Origin: Eubacterium sp.
GTDB lineage: Bacteria; Bacillota; Clostridia; Lachnospirales; Lachnospiraceae
Direction of reading: 5' to 3'
Assembly (NCBI GenBank): GCA_017634555.1
Contig: JAGBNF010000017.1
Span: 1-47,465, forward strand
Length of the DNA stretch: 47,465 bases
Numbering within the stretch: position 1 is the stretch's first letter; each line of letters opens with the position of its first letter. The notes beneath the pieces are model-generated. The model saw only the letters and a program-made list of their open reading frames with translations, was not told the DNA's origin and ran no database searches. The translations under genes and the position numbers were made by a program. Below are positions 40,392-47,465 of this stretch, piece by piece.

Positions 40392-43300
40392 ATGGACAAG
40401 AGTTTGGAAGAATTGAGACAGCAGGGATTATATGATGCATCATTTGAGCATGATAACTGCGGTATCGGTGCGATCATCCAGATCGACGGTACTCCTTGTC
40501 ATCAGCTCGTTGCTGATGCACTCAGTATAGTAGAGAACCTTGAGCATAGAGCAGGTAAGGATGCGACGGGAGAAACCGGTGACGGTGTTGGAATCTTAAC
40601 GCAGATACCTCACAAGTTCTTTAAAAAGATAATGGCTGAAAAGGGAATAATTCTTCCGGAAGCAACTTCCGATAACAAGAGACCTTACGGTGTCGGCATG
40701 TTCTTCTTCCCTCAGAGCGATCTTGAGAGAAAACAGGCCAAGAATATGTTTGAAACTATAGTAAAGAAGAATGATCTTACAATTCTCGGATGGAGAAAGG
40801 TAAACATCGCACCTGAAGTACTCGGTAAGAAGGCGAGAGACTGTATGCCTGTTATAGAGCAGATATTTATCGAGAGACCAGAGAGACTTAAGGATGCTGA
40901 AGATCTTGTGTTCGACAGACTTCTCTATCTTGTAAGAAGAGAGTTCGAACAGTGTAATATCGATACATACATTCCTTCACTTTCATGCAGAACTATAGTT
41001 TATAAAGGAATGTTCCTTGTAGGACAGCTTAGAACATTCTTTGAGGACTTAAAGGATAAGGATTTTGAATCAGCTATCGCAATGGTTCATTCAAGATTCT
41101 CAACAAATACAAACCCAAGCTGGAACAGAGCTCATCCGAACCGCCTTATGGTTCATAACGGTGAGATCAATACTATCAAGGGTAATGCAGATAAGATGCT
41201 TGCTCGTGAAGAGACAATGCATACTGACGTATTTGATGAAGAGGATATGACAAAGGTTCTTCCTGTTATATCATCAAGCGGATCTGACTCTGCTATGCTT
41301 GATAACACGTTGGAGTTCCTTATGATGAGCGGTATGGATCTTCCGCTTGCAGCAAGTATTCTTATTCCTGAGCCATGGGCTCATAACGATACACTCTCAC
41401 AGGAAGAGAGAGATTTCTATCAGTATTACGCAACAATGATGGAGCCATGGGACGGACCTGCATCAATCCTTTTCTCAGACGGTGATGTAATGGGTGCCAT
41501 CCTTGACAGAAATGGTTTAAGACCTTCGAGATATGTCGTTATGGACGATGGAAGACTCATCCTCTCATCTGAGGTAGGAGTACTTCCTCTCGAAGAAAAA
41601 CATATAGTAAAGAAAGACAGACTCTATCCGGGAAAGATGCTTCTCGTAGATACAAAGGAAGCAAGAATCTATTCGGATCAGGAAATCAAGGAAAAGTATG
41701 CTAAGCGCGAGCCTTACGGTGAGTGGCTTGACATGTCTCTGCTTGAGCTTAAGGATATCAAGATTCCAAACGAGAAGGTTCCTGAGATCACAGGAGAGAA
41801 CAGAGAGAAGCTCCAGAAGGCATTTGGTTATACCTATGAGAACTATCATGAGGGAATCCTCTCTATGGCGCTCAACGGTACAGAGCAGATCGGATCCATG
41901 GGTGTTGATACACCTATAGCAGTTCTCTCAAAAGAGTATCAGCCGTTGTTCTATTATTTCAAGCAGCTCTTCGCACAGGTTACAAACCCTCCTATCGATG
42001 CAGAGCGTGAAAAGATAGTTACATCAAAGAGTGTATATGTCGGAAAGAACGGTAATCTCCTTGAGGAGAAGGCTGAAAACTGTCATGTACTTAAGATACA
42101 GAATCCGATACTTACAGATCTCGATATGATGAAGATCAAGCATCTCAATAAGGACGGAATCAAGGCTTCAACAGTTTCACTGCTCTACTACAAGAGCACT
42201 CCGATGAAGAGAGTTCTGGATCACCTTTTTGTAGAGGTTGATAAGGCTTATCGTGAAGGTACAAGCGTACTTGTACTCAGTGACAGAGGAGTAGACGAGA
42301 ACCATGTGGCAATCCCATCACTCCTTGCAGTATCGGCTGTTCATAAGCACCTTGTAGAGACAAGAAAATGTACCGCTATGTCACTCATTCTTGAGTCAGG
42401 TGAGCCGAGAGAGGTTCATCACTTTGCAACACTCCTCGGATACGGTGCATCAGCAGTCAATCCGTATCTGGCACATGCAACTATCAAGGAGCTCATTGAA
42501 GATGGAATTCTTGAGAAGGATTATTATGCAGCAGTTGCAGATTATGACAGTGCAGTACTTAACGGTATCGTAAAGATCGCATCTAAGATGGGTATCTCAG
42601 CAGTTAAGTCATATCTGGGCAGCAAGATATTTGAAGCAATCGGTATCTCAGAGCAGGTAATCAACGATTACTTCCCTGGAACAGTAAGCCGTGTAGGCGG
42701 AATCACACTCGATGATATCGGAAGACAGGTAGATGCTCAGCACAGCAAGGCATTTGATCCGCTGGGACTTCCTGTAGATCTTGAGCTTACGGCAATGGGT
42801 CGTCATAAGCTTCGTGCACAGGGAGAAAATCACAGATACAATCCTAAGACTATACATATGCTCCAGCTTTCAACCAGAGAAGGAGACTATGATAAGTTTA
42901 AGCAATATACAGAAATGGTTGACTCAGAGGAAACAGGATATCTGAGAAGCCTTATGGATTTCAACTATCCATCAGAAGGGATCTCAATCGACGAGGTTGA
43001 GAGTGAGGACAGCATTGTTCAGAGATTTAAGACAGGAGCCATGTCATACGGCTCTATATCAGAGGAAGCACATGAGACACTTGCCATAGCAATGAATCAT
43101 CTTCACGGTAAATCAAATTCCGGTGAGGGTGGTGAGAGCGATGAAAGAATCGCATCTGCAGGAACAAAGCATGACAGAAGCTCAGCTATCAAGCAGGTAG
43201 CCAGCGGACGTTTCGGTGTTACAAGCAAGTATCTTGTTAGTGCAAGAGAAATACAGATCAAGATGGCACAGGGAGCTAAGCCAGGTGAAGGCGGACATCT

Positions 43301-44978
43301 TCCTGGAAAGAAGGTTTATCCATGGATAGCTAAGACACGTCACTCAACACCGGGTGTAAGTCTTATATCCCCACCACCTCATCATGATATTTATTCAATC
43401 GAGGATCTGGCACAGCTTATCTACGATCTGAAGTGCTCAAACAAGAAGGCACGTATTTCAGTTAAGCTCGTATCCGAAGCAGGTGTCGGAACCGTTGCAG
43501 CAGGCGTTGCAAAGGCCGGTGCCGAGGTAGTGCTTGTATCGGGATATGACGGAGGAACAGGAGCAGCACCACTTTCATCAATCCATAACGCAGGTCTTCC
43601 ATGGGAAATGGGACTTGCAGAAACTCATCAGACTCTTGTAGAGAACGGACTTCGTAATCAGGTTGTTGTTGAAACAGACGGTAAGCTGATGAGCGGAAGA
43701 GATGTTGCTATCGCAGCTATACTCGGTGCGGAAGAATTCGGTTTTGCAACAGCTCCGCTGGTAACAATGGGCTGTGTAATGATGAGAGTATGCCAGCAGG
43801 ATACATGTCCTATGGGTGTTGCTACTCAGAATCCTGAACTCAGAAAGAGATTCATCGGAAAGCCTGAGTATGTAGAAAACTTCATGAGATTTATCGCAAG
43901 AGAGCTTCGTGAATATATGGCTAAGCTCGGTGTAAGAAGCATCAGCGAGCTTGTTGGACGTACAGACCTTCTCAAGGTTAGGGAGTCCTCAAATATAAGC
44001 AATACAGATAAGATCGATCTCAGCAAGATCATGGTTGATATGTCAAAGATCGACAGAAGTCTTCAGACATTTAATCCTGACCTTAAGTATGACTTTAAGC
44101 TTGATGCTACAAAGGATGAAGCAGTTCTCTTAAAGGATAAGGCAGTTAAGGCTGTGATCAAGAATGCGAAAGCAGGAAATGAGAAGGCTGAGGTTGCGGT
44201 TTCTGTAACAAATACAGACAGAACCTTCGGAACACTTCTGGGTGCAGAGATTACACGTATCGCTCCGGAAGGACTCAGTGATGATTCACTGGTTATCAAC
44301 TGTACAGGATCAGGCGGACAGAGCTTCGGTGCATTTATTCCGAAGGGGCTTACACTTCATCTTGTAGGTGACAGCAATGACTATTTCGGAAAGGGACTTT
44401 CAGGCGGAAAGCTTATAGTACATGCTCCGGCGGATGCAGGCTATAACGCTGAAGAGAATATTATCATAGGAAATGTAGCCCTTTACGGTGCAACATCGGG
44501 TGAGGCTTATATCGCCGGTATCGCAGGAGAAAGATTCTGCGTAAGAAATTCAGGTGCGGTTGCCGTAGTTGAAGGTGTGGGTGAGCATGGTTGTGAGTAC
44601 ATGACTGGTGGACGTGCTGTAATACTCGGACCTACAGGAAAGAATTTTGCTGCAGGTATGAGCGGCGGTGTGGCTTATGTACTTGATGAAGAGAACAAAC
44701 TTTACAGAAATCTGAATAAGCAGCTCGTTTCTATGGAGCTTCTCTCTGAGAAGAATGATATAGAAGAATTAAAGAAGATGATAGAGAAGCATGTAGAGGC
44801 TACAGGCTCTAAAAAGGGACAGAAGATCCTCGACAGCTTTGAGGAATATATATCTCATTTCAAGAAGATAATACCGGCAGATTACAAGAAGATGCTTCAT
44901 CTTATCGCATCATGTGAAGAGCACGGTATGACAAGAAGCGATGCCGAGGTAGAGGCATTCAAGAAGCTTGTGGGCTGA
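40392..44978 (+). CDS. gltB: Glutamate synthase large subunit
   Basis: The protein is 1528 residues from ATG 40392, at 8 bases from TAAGGAGG; the frame is open further upstream through the attenuator, but no site supports an earlier start (ATG 40386 is too close). The N-terminal glutaminase domain has its nucleophile Cys in EHDNCGIGAI (~22) after a short propeptide. The central and FMN-binding domains include GAKPGEGGHLPGKKV and VSGYDGGTGAAPLSS, with 3Fe-4S cysteines in GCVMMRVCQQDTCPMGVAT. The C-terminal beta-helix domain has G-rich repeats (YGATSGEAYIAGIAGERF). It makes glutamate from 2-oxoglutarate and glutamine, with GltD supplying electrons. Confidence 0.96.
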   Translation: MDKSLEELRQQGLYDASFEHDNCGIGAIIQIDGTPCHQLVADALSIVENLEHRAGKDATGETGDGVGILTQIPHKFFKKIMAEKGIILPEATSDNKRPYGVGMFFFPQSDLERKQAKNMFETIVKKNDLTILGWRKVNIAPEVLGKKARDCMPVIEQIFIERPERLKDAEDLVFDRLLYLVRREFEQCNIDTYIPSLSCRTIVYKGMFLVGQLRTFFEDLKDKDFESAIAMVHSRFSTNTNPSWNRAHPNRLMVHNGEINTIKGNADKMLAREETMHTDVFDEEDMTKVLPVISSSGSDSAMLDNTLEFLMMSGMDLPLAASILIPEPWAHNDTLSQEERDFYQYYATMMEPWDGPASILFSDGDVMGAILDRNGLRPSRYVVMDDGRLILSSEVGVLPLEEKHIVKKDRLYPGKMLLVDTKEARIYSDQEIKEKYAKREPYGEWLDMSLLELKDIKIPNEKVPEITGENREKLQKAFGYTYENYHEGILSMALNGTEQIGSMGVDTPIAVLSKEYQPLFYYFKQLFAQVTNPPIDAEREKIVTSKSVYVGKNGNLLEEKAENCHVLKIQNPILTDLDMMKIKHLNKDGIKASTVSLLYYKSTPMKRVLDHLFVEVDKAYREGTSVLVLSDRGVDENHVAIPSLLAVSAVHKHLVETRKCTAMSLILESGEPREVHHFATLLGYGASAVNPYLAHATIKELIEDGILEKDYYAAVADYDSAVLNGIVKIASKMGISAVKSYLGSKIFEAIGISEQVINDYFPGTVSRVGGITLDDIGRQVDAQHSKAFDPLGLPVDLELTAMGRHKLRAQGENHRYNPKTIHMLQLSTREGDYDKFKQYTEMVDSEETGYLRSLMDFNYPSEGISIDEVESEDSIVQRFKTGAMSYGSISEEAHETLAIAMNHLHGKSNSGEGGESDERIASAGTKHDRSSAIKQVASGRFGVTSKYLVSAREIQIKMAQGAKPGEGGHLPGKKVYPWIAKTRHSTPGVSLISPPPHHDIYSIEDLAQLIYDLKCSNKKARISVKLVSEAGVGTVAAGVAKAGAEVVLVSGYDGGTGAAPLSSIHNAGLPWEMGLAETHQTLVENGLRNQVVVETDGKLMSGRDVAIAAILGAEEFGFATAPLVTMGCVMMRVCQQDTCPMGVATQNPELRKRFIGKPEYVENFMRFIARELREYMAKLGVRSISELVGRTDLLKVRESSNISNTDKIDLSKIMVDMSKIDRSLQTFNPDLKYDFKLDATKDEAVLLKDKAVKAVIKNAKAGNEKAEVAVSVTNTDRTFGTLLGAEITRIAPEGLSDDSLVINCTGSGGQSFGAFIPKGLTLHLVGDSNDYFGKGLSGGKLIVHAPADAGYNAEENIIIGNVALYGATSGEAYIAGIAGERFCVRNSGAVAVVEGVGEHGCEYMTGGRAVILGPTGKNFAAGMSGGVAYVLDEENKLYRNLNKQLVSMELLSEKNDIEELKKMIEKHVEATGSKKGQKILDSFEEYISHFKKIIPADYKKMLHLIASCEEHGMTRSDAEVEAFKKLVG

Positions 44979-45032
44979 TCTATACAGAACAGTCTTCGTA
45001 AACTTATATGAAGCATTTGAAGGGAGAGACAA

Positions 45033-46619
45033 ATGGGTAAGCCAACCGGATTTATGGAATATAACAGAGTTGACGGACCGGTAATCGGTGAGGAGAAGAG
45101 AATAGATAATTTCTGTGAGTTTCACGGAATGTTATCTTTGGAAGAAAGGAAGAAGCAGGCTGCAAGATGCATGAACTGCGGAGTGCCTTTCTGTCAGGCA
45201 GGGGCGATGATCGCCGGGATGGCTTCGGGCTGTCCGCTTCATAACCTTGTCCCTGAGTTAAATGATCTCGTGTTTCAGGGATGCCTGGATAAGGCATACC
45301 GGAGACTGAGTATAACACACAGTTTTCCTGAATTCACTTCACGTGTATGTCCGGCACTGTGCGAGGCAGCTTGTACAGCCGGACTTCATGGGGAGTCTGT
45401 AACTACTAAGGAAAACGAGAAGTCCGTAATCGAGTACGCATATGAAAACGGTCTGGTTAAGGAGGAGATTCCTCAGATCAGAACCGGTAAGAAGGTTGCT
45501 GTAGTAGGAAGCGGTCCTGCGGGACTGGCTGCCGCTCAGCTTCTTAATCGACGCGGACACCTGGTAACCGTATATGAGAGAAATGACCGTATAGGCGGTC
45601 TGCTTCGCTACGGAATACCTAATATGAAGCTGGAGAAGTCTGTTATCGACAGACGTATAAAGCTTATGGAGGAGGCAGGTATCACATTTATAACAGGTGT
45701 AAATGTCTGTGGAAGCAAGAAGAAGGGCAGTGATGCTCCGGGCCTCATCGCAGATAAGGTGAAGTCTATCAGTGCAGATGAGTTAAAGAAGGAATATGAT
45801 GCCGTTATTCTTTGCTGTGGTGCATCAAATCCTCGTGATATCAAGGCTCCGGGAAGGGAAGCTGAAGGAATCTACTATGCAGTGGATTTTCTGGGCAGAG
45901 TGACCAAGGAGCTGCTTGATACTGATTTTAAAATGCTTGATGAATTGAAGAAGCTTAAGGACGGTAAAGCAGAGTCTGTTTCCGGCAGCATGATCGGTAA
46001 GGTATATGGCAAGGATGTTATAGTTATCGGCGGCGGTGATACAGGAAATGACTGTGTAGGTACAAGTATACGTCTAGGCTGTAAGTCAGTTACTCAGCTT
46101 GAGATGATGCCGAAGGCACCGGACTCAAGACTTGCTTCAAACCCATGGCCGGAGTGGCCTCGTATAGGCAAGACCGATTACGGTCAGGAAGAGGCTATAT
46201 ATAAGTTTGGTCATGATCCGAGAATATATCAGACCACCGTTAAGGAATTCGTATATGACGACGACAAGCACCTTAAGGAGGTTGTTATCCAGTCACTCGA
46301 GCCAAAGCGCGACGAGAAGACCGGACGTATGATGATGGTGCCTGTAGAGGGTACCGAGAAGACATTACCGGCACAGCTGGTTCTTATCGCAGCAGGCTTC
46401 CTGGGAAGTGAAAGCTATGTTACGGAAGGTTTCGGTGTCGAAGTGGACGGAAGAACAAATGTAAAGACCGAGGCGGGACACTATGCTACATCTGACGAAA
46501 AGGTATATACGGCAGGTGATATGCATCGTGGTCAGTCCCTTGTTGTATGGGCTATTTCAGAGGGCCGTAATGCAGCACGTGAAGTGGATGAAGCTCTTAT
46601 GGGATTTACAAATCTCTAA
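45033..46619 (+). CDS. gltD: Glutamate synthase small subunit (NADPH-dependent)
   Basis: A 528-residue flavoprotein. N-terminal Cys motifs CMNCGVPFC, SGCPLHN and CPALCEAAC bind two 4Fe-4S clusters. FAD motif VAVVGSGPAGLAAAQLL (~150), GGLLRYGIPNMKL, NADPH motif VIVIGGGDTGNDCVG (~330) and the C-terminal YTAGDMHRGQSLVVWAISEGR complete the family. It lies 54 bases after gltB with an AGGGAGAG site. An insertion of about 20-25 residues (GSKKKGSDAPGLIADKVKSI) is a minor difference from other GltD proteins. Confidence 0.95.
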   Translation: MGKPTGFMEYNRVDGPVIGEEKRIDNFCEFHGMLSLEERKKQAARCMNCGVPFCQAGAMIAGMASGCPLHNLVPELNDLVFQGCLDKAYRRLSITHSFPEFTSRVCPALCEAACTAGLHGESVTTKENEKSVIEYAYENGLVKEEIPQIRTGKKVAVVGSGPAGLAAAQLLNRRGHLVTVYERNDRIGGLLRYGIPNMKLEKSVIDRRIKLMEEAGITFITGVNVCGSKKKGSDAPGLIADKVKSISADELKKEYDAVILCCGASNPRDIKAPGREAEGIYYAVDFLGRVTKELLDTDFKMLDELKKLKDGKAESVSGSMIGKVYGKDVIVIGGGDTGNDCVGTSIRLGCKSVTQLEMMPKAPDSRLASNPWPEWPRIGKTDYGQEEAIYKFGHDPRIYQTTVKEFVYDDDKHLKEVVIQSLEPKRDEKTGRMMMVPVEGTEKTLPAQLVLIAAGFLGSESYVTEGFGVEVDGRTNVKTEAGHYATSDEKVYTAGDMHRGQSLVVWAISEGRNAAREVDEALMGFTNL

Positions 46620-46640
46620 TAAAATTCATTGAAAATTCAT

Positions 46641-46653
46641 GGTGCCTGTCACC
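46641..46653. repeat. Small palindrome GGTGCCTGTCACC after gltD
   Basis: GGTG/CACC arms with a 5-base centre, within an A/T-rich spacer (46620-46698). Similar ATGGTGCC..GGCACC palindromes recur in clostridial intergenic DNA. It is not followed by a clear T run, so it is not a classical terminator. Confidence 0.35.
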
Positions 46654-46698
46654 GTGAAAAAATAGTGAAAAAGATTTCAAAAAAATTTGAAAAAGCTA

Positions 46699-46727
46699 TT
46701 GACTTTTTCACTGCAATGGAGTAATGT
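46699..46727 (+). promoter_or_regulatory. amt promoter
   Basis: TTGACT (46699-46704), 17-base spacer, TAATGT (46722-46727). It gives a leader of about 210 bases before amt, containing two attenuator modules and two further hairpins (46862-46891 and 46894-46915). Confidence 0.6.
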
Positions 46728-46739
46728 ACATATTCGTAA

Positions 46740-46780
46740 AGAACAAAGGCGTTCTGAGAGAGATTCTCGGAACGCCTTTT
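46740..46780 (+). promoter_or_regulatory. amt leader attenuator 1: hexaloop hairpin overlapping a terminator
   Basis: AGAAC (46740-46744) and GTTCT (46751-46755) enclose AAAGGC (A1, G4). The overlapping terminator uses GGCGTTCTGAG (46748-46758) with CTCGGAACGCC (46766-46776), then TTTT. The stem sequence differs from the other modules yet remains paired. Confidence 0.5.
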
Positions 46781-46813
46781 CTATTTTATATTTTTAATCT
46801 ATATTTCTTTTAA

Positions 46814-46862
46814 AAAGCAATGGCGCTTTGGATTGATATGATATCCGAAGCGCCATTTTTTG
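46814..46862 (+). promoter_or_regulatory. amt leader attenuator 2: hexaloop hairpin overlapping a terminator
   Basis: AAAGC (46814-46818) and GCTTT (46825-46829) enclose AATGGC. The overlapping terminator is AATGGCGCTTTGGA (46819-46832) with TCCGAAGCGCCATT (46844-46857), then a run of T's. It is nearly identical to the gltB module. Two successive terminators would give tight control of ammonium uptake. Confidence 0.5.
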
Positions 46863-46947
46863 TAAGTCAAAAATGAGTTATAGGGACTTACTTGATCCGA
46901 ACTCGCGAGCGGATTGCTTTACCGGCTAACAAAGGAGGATATGTGAA

Positions 46948-47465
46948 ATGACGGAAGAAATTATGAATGCATTGGATGGCGAACTATTCGCGGTTTGGTT
47001 CCTGATCGGAGCAGCTTTGGTATTCTGGATGCAGGCAGGATTTGCTATGGTAGAGTCTGGTTTCGCCAGAGCAAAGAATGCAGGTAATATCCTGATGAAG
47101 AACCTGATGGACTTCTGTATCGGATGTTGTGTTTTCATCCTGATAGGTTTTGGCCTTTTCCTTGGCGAAGACCTTTGCGGATTTATAGGTAAACCGGGTT
47201 TTGATATTATCACAACATATAAAGATTTTGATTGGTCAAACTTCATTTTTAACCTGGTATTCTGTGCAACAACAGCAACAATCGTTTCAGGTGCTATGGC
47301 AGAGAGAACAAAGTTCCTCAGCTATTGCGTATACTCAGGAATTATTTCAGCACTTGTTTATCCGATTGAAGCACACTGGATCTGGGGCGGCGGTTGGCTC
47401 GCACAGCTTGGCTTCCATGATTTCGCAGGTTCATGTGCAATCCACATGGTTGGCGGTATCTCAGC
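46948..47465 (+). CDS. amt: Ammonium transporter, N-terminal part (runs off the right edge)
   Basis: 172 codons of an Amt/MEP-type channel. RBS AAAGGAGG lies before ATG 46948; the nearer ATG 46941 is followed at once by TGA. Visible family features are AVWFLIGAALVFWMQAGFAM (first helix), VESGFARAKNAGNILMKN, TTATIVSGAMAERTKFLSY and PIEAHWIWGGGWLAQLGF, ending IHMVGGIS at the window edge. It transports NH3/NH4+ across the membrane. It follows gltBD, and both leaders share a regulatory hairpin, so nitrogen-dependent co-regulation is likely. Confidence 0.95.
   Translation, partial: MTEEIMNALDGELFAVWFLIGAALVFWMQAGFAMVESGFARAKNAGNILMKNLMDFCIGCCVFILIGFGLFLGEDLCGFIGKPGFDIITTYKDFDWSNFIFNLVFCATTATIVSGAMAERTKFLSYCVYSGIISALVYPIEAHWIWGGGWLAQLGFHDFAGSCAIHMVGGIS

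Noticed and set aside
46705-46721. Second ANTAR-type hairpin (CTGC-AATGGA-GTAA) before the first amt attenuator
   Set aside because: It has an A1/G4 loop but a weak stem, and it falls in the promoter spacer, so it would not be transcribed from the promoter identified.
1-47465. CRISPR array
   Set aside because: No regularly spaced short direct repeats were seen; the repeats present are isolated palindromes or paired leader elements.

Overview
The window looks like a chromosomal segment from a low-to-moderate GC Firmicute, most likely a member of the Lachnospiraceae (Clostridia). This rests on the sufCBDSU operon order, a T-box in front of trpEG, AmmeMemoRadiSam genes, an mccB-mccA reverse-transsulfuration pair, strong AGGAGG ribosome binding sites and terminator-rich leaders. 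The species cannot be fixed from the sequence alone.

Region 1 (1-3175) is the right end of an integrated mobile element. It holds a truncated IS256-type transposase, a MobV/Pre relaxase with a hairpin-rich oriT candidate, a replication-initiator-like protein and, at the edge, the 3' part of a tRNA-Pro(CGG) gene that reads as an attachment-site scar. Region 2 (3175-4175) is decayed: a HAD phosphatase that lost its C-terminus abuts the last 50 codons of an FGGY sugar kinase.

Region 3 (4192-13866) is an unusual accessory cluster. It has a membrane SpoIIE-type phosphatase, an RsbW-like kinase, two nearly identical STAS proteins, a fucosyltransferase-like glycosyltransferase, a single-module A-PCP-C NRPS, a MATE exporter with its own RsbW-like C-terminal domain, and a flavodoxin-fold reductase. 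A partner-switching module appears to be wired to a small-molecule synthesis and export pair.

Region 4 (14027-18388) holds three genes: an Hsp70-like protein fused to GrpE, an Mre11/YhaO-like phosphoesterase with its metal ligands replaced, and a YhaN/SbcC-like ATPase with a transmembrane hairpin. Region 5 (18471-27229) holds an amidohydrolase, the complete suf Fe-S assembly operon, the AmmeMemoRadiSam pair and a MIF-like tautomerase.

Region 6 (27230-47465) is nitrogen, sulfur and tryptophan metabolism: purF, mccB-mccA, a CMD-family protein, metNIQ, an iron-type alcohol dehydrogenase, a LysR regulator, trpEG, gltBD and the start of amt. Its leaders are rich in RNA regulation. There is a Trp T-box; a leader peptide with six consecutive cysteine codons and a matching antiterminator; hexaloop hairpins overlapping terminators before purF, gltB and amt, which look like ANTAR targets; and two copies of a four-way-junction element, with compensating base changes, before purF and mccB. 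The junction element, the partner-switch/NRPS/MATE cluster and the Hsp70-GrpE/dead-Mre11/membrane-Rad50 operon are the best candidates for undescribed biology.
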